From NCBI GenBank assembly GCA_050943615.1, contig JBMNPN010000002.1:1-64000 (forward strand): a DNA stretch of 64,000 nucleotides. Direction: 5' to 3'. Every line of letters starts with the position of its first letter. Position 1 is the stretch's first letter. The notes under the pieces are model-generated. The model had not been told where the DNA came from, did not search any database, and saw only the letters and a list, made by a program, of their open reading frames with translations. The stretch comes from CACZQA01 sp050943615 (GTDB taxonomy: Bacteria; Actinomycetota; Coriobacteriia; Coriobacteriales; QAMH01). Of this stretch, positions 1 to 13,645 are shown piece after piece. The translations under genes were made by a program, and so were the position numbers.

Positions 1-77
1 TCCGAACCCGGAAGTTAAGCCCTCCATCGCCGATAGTACTGCGGAGGAAGTCCGTGGGAGGGTAGGACGTCGCTGAT
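1..77 (+). rRNA. rrf: 5S ribosomal RNA, 3' part (upstream rrn operon)
   Basis: The first 77 bases match the last 77 bases of the complete 5S gene at 5525-5638. Positions 1-127 are identical to 5562-5688, so the identity also covers the terminator. The gene is cut by the window edge and belongs to a preceding rRNA operon, making this a tandem rrn arrangement. Confidence 0.95.
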
Positions 78-87
78 CCCACCGGGG

Positions 88-116
88 GCCTCCGCGCGTG
101 TTCGGGGGCTTTTTTC
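88..116 (+). terminator. Intrinsic terminator of the upstream rrn operon
   Basis: GCCTCCG (88-94) pairs with CGGGGGC (103-109) through an 8-nt loop and is followed by six T. The same structure follows the second 5S gene. Confidence 0.85.
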
Positions 117-417
117 GCGCCAGATCCGCATGCATGCCTTTATTTCATCTTTTTATTTCCCTTTTGTTTGGATTCCTGCGCTCCGTTTTCCTTTCGCAGC
201 GCAATGCGCTCTTGCTCCTGGCTATCGATACGCTAGCGCCCCAACTGATAGTTCCTTGCAGTTGCACTTTTCAGCTGATGCATTTTCCTGTGCTATAGAG
301 GTCGTTTGCATTATGCGATTTCTCGACATAGGGCATGCTAGTTAACCGTCCTTGACCTGCGGAAACGATGAGGCTATTAGCTCGCTGAAAGATTTTTGAA
401 AAACTGCCCATTTTTGC
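117..417. other. Spacer between tandem rrn operons
   Basis: This stretch lies between the first terminator and the rrn promoter. I see no coding gene, tRNA or repeat in it. Short reading frames here have no ribosome binding site and no recognisable product. Confidence 0.5.
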
Positions 418-445
418 TTGACAGCCCTTTTGAAGCTGGTATTAT
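418..445 (+). promoter_or_regulatory. rrn promoter
   Basis: A consensus -35 TTGACA (418-423) is followed after 16 bp by a -10 TATTAT (440-445). This would start transcription near 452, giving a leader of about 280 nt before the 16S gene. Confidence 0.7.
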
Positions 446-732
446 ACCAACTCGCGTCACCAAAGAGCGGCAAGTTCAAAGGGGCGTGGGAACCTTGAAA
501 ATCGGATACTGTTTCAGACAGGTGATGCAAGACATTACTTGTTTCGATCTAGACACAATGTTTTAAGAAGCCCGCTTCTCATTATTGAGAAGTTCAATCT
601 TAAGACGTTAATTCCATTAATCACATGAAGTTATTCATGTGAATCCGGAAATATGCATTTGGATCAGATGCCAGTATGGCATCCAATCCAGGCAAACTTG
701 CACCATATGGGAAATCCCTGATTTCCCTTTTT
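446..732 (+). ncRNA. Pre-16S leader with consecutive hairpins
   Basis: The leader holds several hairpins: CTTCTC/GAGAAG near 574-592; a perfect 9-bp stem TCACATGAA/TTCATGTGA at 621-642; GATGCCA/TGGCATC at 667-683; and GGGAAATC/GATTTCCC at 709-727. The last is followed directly by six T that run into the 16S 5' end. I could not identify a clear boxA. These are probably processing or antitermination elements. Confidence 0.5.

Positions 733-733
<1 letters not shown>
709..733 (+). terminator. Terminator-like hairpin just upstream of 16S
   Basis: A perfect 8-bp stem (709-716 with 720-727) with a 3-nt loop and a T6 tract (728-733) has the form of an intrinsic terminator. It sits at the very 5' end of 16S, so it must be bypassed or serve as a processing signal. 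Confidence 0.4.
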
Positions 734-5430
<4,697 letters not shown>

Positions 5431-5524
5431 GACGAGCGTCTCTCGCGTCGGGATCGTCGTCGCGTCCGTCTGCGCGCTATGCGGGCCTTCAGGGTGCTCT
5501 CCGAACCGGAGGCCCCCGGCGGGC

Positions 5525-5638
5525 TCAGTGACCATGGAGGAGGGGGCACACCCGGTCCCATTCCGAACCCGGAAGTTAAGCCCTCCATCGCCGATAGTAC
5601 TGCGGAGGAAGTCCGTGGGAGGGTAGGACGTCGCTGAT
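5525..5638 (+). rRNA. rrf: 5S ribosomal RNA
   Basis: Helix I pairs TCAGTGA at the start with TCGCTGA near 5631-5637. The internal CCGAACCCGGAAGTTAAG is the conserved loop B/helix III region. The length is about 114 nt and the gene lies about 95 nt after 23S. Confidence 0.96.
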
Positions 5639-5648
5639 CCCACCGGGG

Positions 5649-5677
5649 GCCTCCGCGCGTGTTCGGGGGCTTTTTTC
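5649..5677 (+). terminator. Intrinsic terminator of the rrn operon
   Basis: GCCTCCG (5649-5655) pairs with CGGGGGC (5664-5670), followed by six T. It is identical to the copy at 88-116. Confidence 0.85.
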
Positions 5678-5818
5678 GCGCCAGATCCCCCCTCTGTACC
5701 TCAATCCCTTTTTCAATTGCTGCGTTTACACGCCGTTACGGTCCTGTTTTCTCTAACGGGGGCTTATCGCGCTAGACTGTCCTCGTAAAAATTTTCGTAT
5801 GGCGCTAAGGAGTCCACG

Positions 5819-6187
5819 ATGATTGATAGAGGAATGCTGGATTACGTCATGAGCCGCATCCGGCCGCAGATTCAAGCCGATGGCGGTGACGTCGATGTCA
5901 CTGAGGTCGATGATGAGAAAGGCATCGTCTATGTCGCCCTGCGCGGTGCATGCGTCGACTGCCCGCTTTCTGCGCTCACGCTCTCTCAGGGCATCGAGCG
6001 CGTTCTTACTGAGCACGTTCCCGGAGTCGAGCGCGTCCTGCCCGATATGAACAAGACCGTCATCCAGGACCCCGATACGGGGGACGAGGCAAGCCTCATG
6101 AATTCCGTTCACGTCACGCGTGTGGATGAGGATGGCAACATCATCGAGGAAAGCACGACTCCGCTGAGCTCGCAGCAGAACGCGTAA
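5819..6187 (+). CDS. NifU C-terminal domain protein (Fe-S scaffold)
   Basis: This 122-residue protein is a stand-alone NifU-like C-terminal (Nfu) domain, a family that carries or delivers iron-sulfur clusters in the cytoplasm. The domain covers roughly residues 6-75, with QADGGDVDV near the start and the paired cysteines C45-V-D-C48 that bind the cluster between two subunits. The N-terminal NifU scaffold domain is absent, as usual for Nfu-type proteins. A variable acidic tail follows. The start has an AAGGAG ribosome binding site 7 nt upstream (5806-5811). The gene stands alone between the rrn operon and a strong terminator. Confidence 0.88.
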   Translation: MIDRGMLDYVMSRIRPQIQADGGDVDVTEVDDEKGIVYVALRGACVDCPLSALTLSQGIERVLTEHVPGVERVLPDMNKTVIQDPDTGDEASLMNSVHVTRVDEDGNIIEESTTPLSSQQNA

Positions 6188-6217
6188 AGCCGCGCATTCT
6201 CAAAATATCATCACTCG

Positions 6218-6246
6218 AAGCCCGCCATTATCGGCGGGCTTTTTTC
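6218..6246 (+). terminator. Intrinsic terminator after the NifU-like gene
   Basis: AAGCCCGCC pairs with GGCGGGCTT through a 6-nt loop, followed by a T tract. Confidence 0.88.
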
Positions 6247-6287
6247 ATGCGAGAGACCACGTAAACGCGAGCGCTCGGCCGACCAGA

Positions 6288-6361
6288 TTAACCAACAATA
6301 GAATTTCAGGTTTTCAGTTTCCGCAGGTCGCGGTCAAACCTGAAATTGTAATTGCGGTTAA
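6288..6361 (-). repeat. 74-nt palindromic repeat, family A copy 1
   Basis: The core runs from TTAACC to GGTTAA with inner arms AATTTCAGGTTT and AAACCTGAAATT. Here the outer arms extend to a perfect 11-bp inverted repeat (CCAGATTAACC at 6283-6293 with its complement at 6356-6366). The centre matches copies 3-5 only after reverse complementing, so this copy is inverted relative to them. Confidence 0.85.
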
Positions 6362-6463
6362 TCTGGACGCTGCGGCGTCCCGCGCGCTCGCAGTGGGGTC
6401 CGCGAGCTGCGGTTAATCCGGCCCCCGCGGCGTCCCGCGCGCTCGCAGTGAGGCCCGCGAGCA
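6354..6463. repeat. 55-bp GC-rich tandem duplication
   Basis: Positions 6354-6408 and 6409-6463 are near-identical units that begin GCGGTTAATC and contain CGGCGTCCCGCGCGCTCGCA. A third partial unit begins at 6549 and runs up to the 3' end of the following binding-protein gene. Confidence 0.7.
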
Positions 6464-6482
6464 AGTGAATGGTGGCTGCGAA

Positions 6483-6556
6483 ATAACCAACAATAGAATT
6501 TCAGGTTTCCCGTTTTCCCAGGTCGCGAAGGAACCTGAAATTTAAAGTGTGGTTAA
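6483..6556 (-). repeat. 74-nt palindromic repeat, family A copy 2
   Basis: It has the same 74-nt geometry, with one mismatch in the outer arm (ATAACC instead of TTAACC) and GGTTAA at 6551-6556. The orientation is the same as copy 1. It lies 27 bp beyond the stop codon of the binding-protein gene and could end its transcript. Confidence 0.8.
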
Positions 6557-6583
6557 TCCGGGATCCCGCGACATCCCGCGCGC

Positions 6584-7804
6584 TCACAGCGAGAGCGCGC
6601 GCACTTGCTCGTCGCTCAAATCGACCGCGAACACGTTCTTGAAGTAGTCGCGCACGGCCTGCTCCATGTCGAGGGAAATCAGCTCGGGGTAGAGCAGGTC
6701 GCACATCCACTCCATCCCGAGCAGGCAATTGACCCCGTTGGGGTCGGTGAGCCAGTTGAAGGGGGTCATCGGCACCGCCCGATAGGCACCCGACCTCACG
6801 GCATCAAGCGACGCATAGTATTCGGCCAGCGTGCTGTCCAAGCTGCTGCTCGCGTCCTTGCCTGCGCGCATCTTGTCGAGCTGCTCGACAAAGCCTGGCG
6901 GGGCCACGATGAAATCGGGGCTCATCCCGAGCCCCGCGTACTCCGCGACAGAGTACCCGTTTTGCCCGGGAATGAGCGTCGCATCGTTGCTTTCGTAGCC
7001 GACGTTTTCCGCCTCGGCGGGCTCGGGGATGGCATTGAGGGCGCCCGCAAAGTGCAGGCTGTAGGCGTAGGGCTCCTTGAACGACGCGGCTTGTGTGCCC
7101 TTATCGTCCATGACGAAGAGCACGCGCTTGGCCGTGTCATCGGAAAGGCGCGCGCGCACGGAGGCAAGGTTGTCGATGACGTCCTGGCAGTAGCTCGCTG
7201 CGGTCTGCGAACGCGCTCCCCTTCCAAAGAGGCGCCCCATACGGCGCAGAGTGTTGGGAATCTGGTCGAAGTGGCCGCCATAGCAGATGACGGGAATGCC
7301 GAGATACGCCTGCAGCTCGTCAAGCAGCTGGGTGTGCTCGGAGTTCTTTCCGTAGGTGTGCAGGCTCAAGATGAGCTGCGTGTTAGTGGACTCGAGCCAT
7401 TGCTTGCTCGTTCCGTCGGCGCTGATTTCCGGGTGAACGGCAGTCGAGCCAAGCGCCGGCGGAAAATACGACCGCGCCTGCTCGCTCGAGCTGGATTGCA
7501 TCAGCCCCGAAATGATTTCGGGCGCAAGCGCGATGCTGAGAAGCTCCGAGGATTCGTCGAGAAAGGCGACGTGCTCGAGGCGGTCCGGCTGGGGGACATC
7601 AATTGAACGTCCGAGGTAGTCCGTGATCTGCGTGTCTCCGGTGCTCATGCGCGTTCCTTCCGCGACGAAGGGCGGCAGTGCAGAGCCTGCCAGAATCGCG
7701 ACGGGAACGATCATGCCCATTCTCCTGAGAAAGTCCCGGCGGGAAAGGTCGCCTCCGCCGTCGCGTGGTGCAACCTCTATGCTATCCGTCTGCACGCCGC
7801 TCAT
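6584..7804 (-). CDS. Tat-exported ABC substrate-binding protein
   Basis: This 406-residue protein begins with a twin-arginine signal: S21-R-R-D-F-L-R-R, then a hydrophobic stretch to about residue 48 and an Ala-rich cleavage region. No lipobox cysteine follows, so it is probably released or held by other means. The rest resembles the helical-backbone TroA/BtuF binding proteins of iron-complex and corrinoid importers (ITDYLGRSIDVPQPDRLEHV, then PEIISGL and ICYGGHFDQI). It overlaps the upstream LuxR-type gene by 4 nt, so the two are co-transcribed. Tat export suggests the protein folds, perhaps with its cofactor, before export. The ligand cannot be read from sequence. Confidence 0.75.
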   Translation of the reverse strand: MSGVQTDSIEVAPRDGGGDLSRRDFLRRMGMIVPVAILAGSALPPFVAEGTRMSTGDTQITDYLGRSIDVPQPDRLEHVAFLDESSELLSIALAPEIISGLMQSSSSEQARSYFPPALGSTAVHPEISADGTSKQWLESTNTQLILSLHTYGKNSEHTQLLDELQAYLGIPVICYGGHFDQIPNTLRRMGRLFGRGARSQTAASYCQDVIDNLASVRARLSDDTAKRVLFVMDDKGTQAASFKEPYAYSLHFAGALNAIPEPAEAENVGYESNDATLIPGQNGYSVAEYAGLGMSPDFIVAPPGFVEQLDKMRAGKDASSSLDSTLAEYYASLDAVRSGAYRAVPMTPFNWLTDPNGVNCLLGMEWMCDLLYPELISLDMEQAVRDYFKNVFAVDLSDEQVRALSL

Positions 7805-8982
7805 GCCCGGCCTCCTTTCGTGCCGCTGTTGCCGGGAGAGGCACCGCCCGTCGCAGCGTCTTCGTCGGCAAACACGCCCTTTGCGGCTTTCTCGATGCTC
7901 TCGAGCAGCTCGGCTCGGCTGCTGATGCCGAGCTTTGCGTACCCGTGCTTTGCATGCGTGTTCACGGTGTTGCGAGAGACCGTCAACTTCTCCGCGATGC
8001 GCGTGCGCGTGTCGCCATAGGCAATCATCTCGACGATCTCTTCTTCGCGCCCGGTCAAGCCGAAGTGTTCGGAAAGGGCACGACAGCCGTCCCTGAGGCT
8101 GTTCTCCTTGTTGATTTTGTACTGCGCCTCGATATAGGAGGTGTCGGGAGTGGGCACGGCAAGCGGCTTTTTAAAGATCGCGTCCTTTCTGCAGACGAGA
8201 CGCATGCTCACGAGCACGACCGCGAAGACAAGGCTGGAGCACAGCATGCACACCAGCCAACCGCCCAAACTGGTGTAGGGGTAATCGTAGAGGTTTGCGA
8301 GCAAGACGCAGGCCATCGCGAGAGAGACCGCGCACAAGATGCCGAGAACCACCAAGAAGGCGTCGCTTTTTGCGACGGCGCCTTCCGGTGAGTTGTCGAT
8401 GACGCGCCATGCAAGGCTCCACATGGCAAGCGCGAGGGTGGCAAAGCCCATCGCGGCGGGTACGAGAAAGAACGCAGCCCACGTCGCCGCGCCCTCGGGA
8501 ACGGCGAAGATGGGAACGAACAGGGCAATGGGCGTCAAATGGAGCAGGCGCAGGGGCCACGGCGTGTTCAGGCGCATTCCGTTGTCGACGAGCGCCTGCA
8601 ACGTCACGGGAAACAGCGCCACTTCGATGAGGGCGAGAAAGATCCACAGCAGCATGAACGCGATCTGGCTTCGGTGATACCAGAGCAGCCATGAGCAGAA
8701 AACCGTGGCAACGATCACAAGCACGAGCGTCACCGTACCGATAACGAGCCAAAAGGGCGTCTTGATAAGAGAGGACATCGGCGGGAGCTGCGCCGGGCGC
8801 CGGAACGCGACGAAAGCCCAGGCAATGCAGGCAAAGCCCACCACGCGCGCGAGCAGCGAGGCGAGCGGCTCGCTGTACAGCGCGACGAGCGAAACTGCCA
8901 CCCAGACGAGAAAGCCCGCAAGAGCGACGCGAACCTCGTTTGCGGAGAGCTTCCGCGAGTCTTTTTTGTGAGCTTTCGGCAA
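7801..8982 (-). CDS. Membrane-bound LuxR-type transcriptional regulator
   Basis: This 393-residue protein has about eight to nine predicted membrane segments between residues 20 and 270, followed by a C-terminal LuxR helix-turn-helix (about 310-368) with the hallmarks LTGREEEIVEMIAYGDTR and SRNTVNTHAKHGYAKLGISS. Such membrane-anchored LuxR proteins are abundant in Coriobacteriia and usually control adjacent genes. The start appears to be TTG at 8982, with GGAAGGA just upstream. The gene is divergent from the permease at 9062, and a 19-bp inverted repeat lies between them, so it is the obvious candidate regulator of cluster A. What it senses is unknown. Confidence 0.82.
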   Translation of the reverse strand: MPKAHKKDSRKLSANEVRVALAGFLVWVAVSLVALYSEPLASLLARVVGFACIAWAFVAFRRPAQLPPMSSLIKTPFWLVIGTVTLVLVIVATVFCSWLLWYHRSQIAFMLLWIFLALIEVALFPVTLQALVDNGMRLNTPWPLRLLHLTPIALFVPIFAVPEGAATWAAFFLVPAAMGFATLALAMWSLAWRVIDNSPEGAVAKSDAFLVVLGILCAVSLAMACVLLANLYDYPYTSLGGWLVCMLCSSLVFAVVLVSMRLVCRKDAIFKKPLAVPTPDTSYIEAQYKINKENSLRDGCRALSEHFGLTGREEEIVEMIAYGDTRTRIAEKLTVSRNTVNTHAKHGYAKLGISSRAELLESIEKAAKGVFADEDAATGGASPGNSGTKGGRA

Positions 8983-9005
8983 AAAATTCCTTCCGGAAAA
9001 GAAAT

Positions 9006-9024
9006 ATCACCGCAGGGTGGTGAT
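9006..9024. promoter_or_regulatory. Inverted-repeat operator candidate, site 1
   Basis: ATCACC (9006-9011), 7 bp, GGTGAT (9019-9024). It lies between the divergent LuxR-type gene and the permease. The same arms and spacing recur at 12450 and 16510. Confidence 0.6.
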
Positions 9025-9061
9025 GGCATTCTCTCTAGCCGCATCTGAGAATAGTCGCGCT

Positions 9062-10369
9062 ATGAAGCATCTGTCAAAACACAATTCCGAACAAGAGGAA
9101 TCTCTTTTCGTGGATGGCGAAGAAAGCCTTCGCCCTCCCTCCGTGCGCCTCGATGGCACGGGGCAGGCACCTGCCGACTCCGCCGTCGCGCCCACGGGCG
9201 ATGCCCCGGCCCGCAGGCCCATGGACCCGCGGGCACGCAAGGTCGTCATCTTGCTGATCGTTTTTCTTGCCGTGCTCGTGTTCGCGCTGTTCATGCCCCA
9301 TAACGCCGCGACGATTGCGTTTACCCCGGTCCCCAGCGTGCACTTGTCCTCTCCCGCGGAGTTTACCCGGGCACTGCAGGAGCGCGCGGGGCAGGTGTTT
9401 TCCGCGCTCTCTCTAGATGCGGACTTCATGTCCTATTCGGCGATCACCACGGTTTTCGTGGTCATGCTCACGGGTGCGGGGCTGAGCCTTTCGGGCGCGG
9501 TCTATCAAGGCGCGTTCAGAAACGCGCTTGCCTCTCCTTCCACGTTCGGCGTGATGGGAGGCGCTCTGGTTGGATTCGGCATCTTCGAGCTTTGGGATGC
9601 CCCTGCTGATGAGAATTTCGGGGGCTTCTCATGGGGCCTCGTTTTTGATTACTACGATCCGATTCAGCACCTGTGGTACCGATTCATGCCCTGCGTTTTC
9701 AGCTTCGTGTTCGCGATGCTGACGGTTGCAATCGTGCTGCTCGTGGTAAAGAAGAGCGGGTCTTCGCGTGATTCGAAGGTCTACACCGTGGTCGTGGGGC
9801 AGCTGGTCGCTGCCGTGTGCACGGGCATCTACAACTGCATCAAAACCTATTACTGCCGTGTCGATCCCTATGGCAGTCGAACCGGCGTTCTTCGCAATGC
9901 GCAGGCCTCGGTTTTTGGCGGCACGCTTGACCTGTTTGCCCTCATTGGCATTGCCGTGCCCATGGTGCTCATCATCATCTTTGCCATGCGCAACAGCCGA
10001 AAGCTCATGCTGCTCTCCTTTGGAGACAAGGAAGCGCAGAGCATGGGCATTGCCTCCGACAGCCTGCGCATCGGCGCTATCGTTGCCTGCACCGCTCTCA
10101 CCGCGCTCATCGTGGGGTTCTGCGGTCCCATCGGCTTCGTGGGCTTTTTCATCCCGCATGTGACGCGCAAGCTCGTCGGGCCGGTCTTCACGTACTTCTT
10201 GCCGGCAGCGATGCTGATGGGCGGGGCCTTTACCATGGGCGTTTACGCGATAACGGCGTACTTCTCGAATACGAGTATGGCGGGGCCTGCCATCTCGCTC
10301 ATTGGGGCCGTCGCCTTCTTCGTGGTCGCGCTGCAGCAAAGGGGGAGCCGTCATGGCGATTGGGTCTGA
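9062..10369 (+). CDS. FecCD-family ABC transporter permease (A1)
   Basis: This is an inner-membrane channel subunit of an iron-complex/cobalamin-type importer. After a hydrophilic N-terminal extension of about 60 residues it has roughly ten membrane helices. It carries the family signatures YQGAFRNALASPSTFGVMGG and GPIGFVGFFIPHVTRKLVG, the latter being the ATPase-coupling loop. At 435 residues it is longer than the usual ~330 because of the N-terminal extension and a long loop near residues 180-200. I chose ATG 9062 rather than ATG 9023 because the latter overlaps the operator. The 3' end overlaps the second permease by 17 nt, implying translational coupling and a heterodimeric channel. Confidence 0.87.
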   Translation: MKHLSKHNSEQEESLFVDGEESLRPPSVRLDGTGQAPADSAVAPTGDAPARRPMDPRARKVVILLIVFLAVLVFALFMPHNAATIAFTPVPSVHLSSPAEFTRALQERAGQVFSALSLDADFMSYSAITTVFVVMLTGAGLSLSGAVYQGAFRNALASPSTFGVMGGALVGFGIFELWDAPADENFGGFSWGLVFDYYDPIQHLWYRFMPCVFSFVFAMLTVAIVLLVVKKSGSSRDSKVYTVVVGQLVAAVCTGIYNCIKTYYCRVDPYGSRTGVLRNAQASVFGGTLDLFALIGIAVPMVLIIIFAMRNSRKLMLLSFGDKEAQSMGIASDSLRIGAIVACTALTALIVGFCGPIGFVGFFIPHVTRKLVGPVFTYFLPAAMLMGGAFTMGVYAITAYFSNTSMAGPAISLIGAVAFFVVALQQRGSRHGDWV

Positions 10370-11612
10370 AGAGACTAAAGGGTCGGCAATTGCCACGCGG
10401 GGCATTGGCTACGAGCGCGTCGATTCGCTGCGCGCAGAGGAGCGGCGTAACCTGCGCCGTCGCTGCCTTACCTGCGTGGTCGTCACCGCGGTACTGGCCG
10501 TGCTCTCGCTCAACATCATCGCGCACCTTTATTCCGGCACGATTATCGATGCGCCTTTCATCGGGTATATCGCCAACCCTGCCGTCGTGGTGCTCTCCTT
10601 GCAGCAGGCGCTCCATAACATCATTCCTGTGTTCCCGGAGGTTGATGCCCAGAACTTTGCCTCGGTGCTAGCCAATTCGAGCATCAGCAACCTCGATTTC
10701 GGGAATACGACCGATACTCTCAATATGTATGCTTGGTATGAAGGAGAGCGCGTCACCACGATCATCCTCACGCTCCTTTGCGGCACATTGCTTGCGCTTT
10801 CGGGCATGCTGTTCCAGAACGTCTTCAAGAACCCCATCGCCACCCCGGCCATGCTCGGCGCGCAAAGCGGCATGACCCTGGGCGTCATGCTGTTCGTCTC
10901 CATCTTTGGCTTTTCGGTGGGGATATACTCCTTTCCCCGCTACGCCCTGAGCTACGGTTGCGCCCTCGTCATCTTGGCTGCCGCTTTTGCCGGCGCCAAG
11001 TTCATCAGCGGCAAGCGCCCGTTTTCCGTCGTGGACCTGCTCTTGGTGGGCGCGGCGCTCGGTGCTATCGCGAACACGATTGTGCAGTACGCACCGCTTG
11101 GGTGGGACGAGGGGAAGTGGTCGGAGTTCTTCGCTCTTTCCGAGTCGGTTGCGACCGATACCTCACCCGTTGCCTGGATATCGGTGGGTGTTGCGTGCCT
11201 GGCGGGAATCGTGCCCATCTATCTGCTGCGCTTCCAGCTCAACATGCTCGCCTTCGACGACCTCGAGGTGCGCATGCTGGGGGTCGACCCCTCGCGCCTG
11301 CGCATCATCTGCCTGCTCTGCGGTTCTCTCATGACGCTCGTCTCGATCGTGACCTGCGGGCTTGTTGCCATGGCGGCGCTCGCGGTGCCTTTCCTCACAC
11401 GCTATCTCTTTGGCACCGAGGCACGTGAGCAGTTCTGGGGCAACCTGTGCCTGGGGCCGCTTGTCCTGTTGGTATGCCGCGACGTGACGGACTTGCTACA
11501 GATGGCTTTTTTCCAGCTCCAGTATGGCCTCACGCTCGGCACCGTCGTCTCAGTGCTCGCGTTGCCGCTGGTCATCGTCCTTGCACGGGGCGAGGCGCGG
11601 GGGTGGTCATGA
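10353..11612 (+). CDS. FecCD-family ABC transporter permease (A2)
   Basis: This is a 419-residue partner permease. It has the motif LFQNVFKNPIATPAMLGAQS, but in place of the GPIGFVGxxxPH coupling-loop motif of A1 it has a diverged TCGLVAMAALAVPFLTRYLFG. A long extracytoplasmic loop near residues 65-130 (rich in Asn/Asp, FPEVDAQNFASVLANSSISN) is not typical of the family and might contact the large binding proteins. The start at 10353 has a GGGGGAG ribosome binding site and lies inside the end of A1. The stop overlaps the ATPase start (ATGA). It probably pairs with A1. Confidence 0.85.
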   Translation: MAIGSEETKGSAIATRGIGYERVDSLRAEERRNLRRRCLTCVVVTAVLAVLSLNIIAHLYSGTIIDAPFIGYIANPAVVVLSLQQALHNIIPVFPEVDAQNFASVLANSSISNLDFGNTTDTLNMYAWYEGERVTTIILTLLCGTLLALSGMLFQNVFKNPIATPAMLGAQSGMTLGVMLFVSIFGFSVGIYSFPRYALSYGCALVILAAAFAGAKFISGKRPFSVVDLLLVGAALGAIANTIVQYAPLGWDEGKWSEFFALSESVATDTSPVAWISVGVACLAGIVPIYLLRFQLNMLAFDDLEVRMLGVDPSRLRIICLLCGSLMTLVSIVTCGLVAMAALAVPFLTRYLFGTEAREQFWGNLCLGPLVLLVCRDVTDLLQMAFFQLQYGLTLGTVVSVLALPLVIVLARGEARGWS

Positions 11613-12397
11613 TGCGCCTTTCCGTGAGCAACGTGGCGGTGGGCTACGACCCGCAACACCCCCTTCAGACCGGCATCACCTTCGAGGCAAAGGGCGGCGA
11701 CGTCTTTTGCATCCTGGGCCCCAATGGCTGTGGCAAGACGACGCTGTTTCGCTCGATTGTGGGCGTGCAGCCGCTGCTCGAGGGCAAGGTGCTGGTGGAC
11801 GATGAGGACATCACGGGCTGGAGCGCCGATCGCATCGCCCATGTCGCTGCCTACGTTCCGCAGAAAAACCGCCTCGAGTTTCCCTACAAGGTCAAAGACA
11901 TCGTCATGCTCGGGCGTTTCATCCATGTTCTCGGGCGCTTTTCCATGCCGGGGCGCGAGGACTACGCCATCGTGGAAAACGCCCTCGACATGCTCGGCAT
12001 CTATCACCTGCGCAACCGGTTCTACACAGATCTTTCCGGTGGCGAGCTGCAGATGACGATGATTGCCCGCGCGCTCGCACAGGAGCCGCAGATCCTCTTT
12101 TTGGACGAGCCGACAAGTGCTCTCGACTTTGGTGCGGCATCCACGGTCATCAAGAGCATCCGACACCTCGCGAGCCTGGGCTACACGGTGGTCATGACCA
12201 CGCACAGCCCCAATCACGCGTTTCTCTGCAATGCCAAGGTCGCGCTGCTGCGTGCCGATGGTCCCGCGACAGTGGGGGACGCGCGCGACGTGATCACCGA
12301 GCCGAACATGAAGCGCTCGTACGGTGCCCACGTCAAGGCGGTCGAGTACGTGGACCGGCAGGGCAAGGTTATGCGCGTCTGCGTTCCCAACATGTAG
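11609..12397 (+). CDS. ABC transporter ATP-binding protein (A)
   Basis: This 262-residue nucleotide-binding subunit belongs to the iron-complex/B12 type. Walker A is GPNGCGKTT, the Q-loop region is YVPQKNR, the signature is LSGGELQ and Walker B is ILFLDEPTSALDF, with the H-loop in MTTHSPNHAF. Every catalytic motif is intact. The ATG overlaps the stop of the preceding permease by 4 nt, so permeases and ATPase form one operon. The next gene (MoxR) is 168 nt away, with an operator-like repeat in the gap. It is closely similar to the ATPases at 24013 and 52898. Confidence 0.92.
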   Translation: MMRLSVSNVAVGYDPQHPLQTGITFEAKGGDVFCILGPNGCGKTTLFRSIVGVQPLLEGKVLVDDEDITGWSADRIAHVAAYVPQKNRLEFPYKVKDIVMLGRFIHVLGRFSMPGREDYAIVENALDMLGIYHLRNRFYTDLSGGELQMTMIARALAQEPQILFLDEPTSALDFGAASTVIKSIRHLASLGYTVVMTTHSPNHAFLCNAKVALLRADGPATVGDARDVITEPNMKRSYGAHVKAVEYVDRQGKVMRVCVPNM

Positions 12398-12449
12398 GAG
12401 CGGAAAGCGCGATGGCAGGTCATCGCCGTTTTCGGGCTGTTTTGCAAAT

Positions 12450-12468
12450 ATCACCACAGGATGGTGAT
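12450..12468. promoter_or_regulatory. Inverted-repeat operator candidate, site 2
   Basis: ATCACC (12450-12455), 7 bp, GGTGAT (12463-12468). It lies about 100 bp upstream of the MoxR gene, and the arms and spacing are identical to site 1. Confidence 0.6.
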
Positions 12469-12565
12469 TGAAAAATCGCTTCTCGCGCGTGGATAATCCG
12501 CCAAAGAAGCTAGTGGAAACTCGAGTGTTTCAGGCGCGAAGAACTCGAACAAGAGGGAAGGTCAA

Positions 12566-13642
<1,077 letters not shown>

Positions 13643-13645
13643 CAT

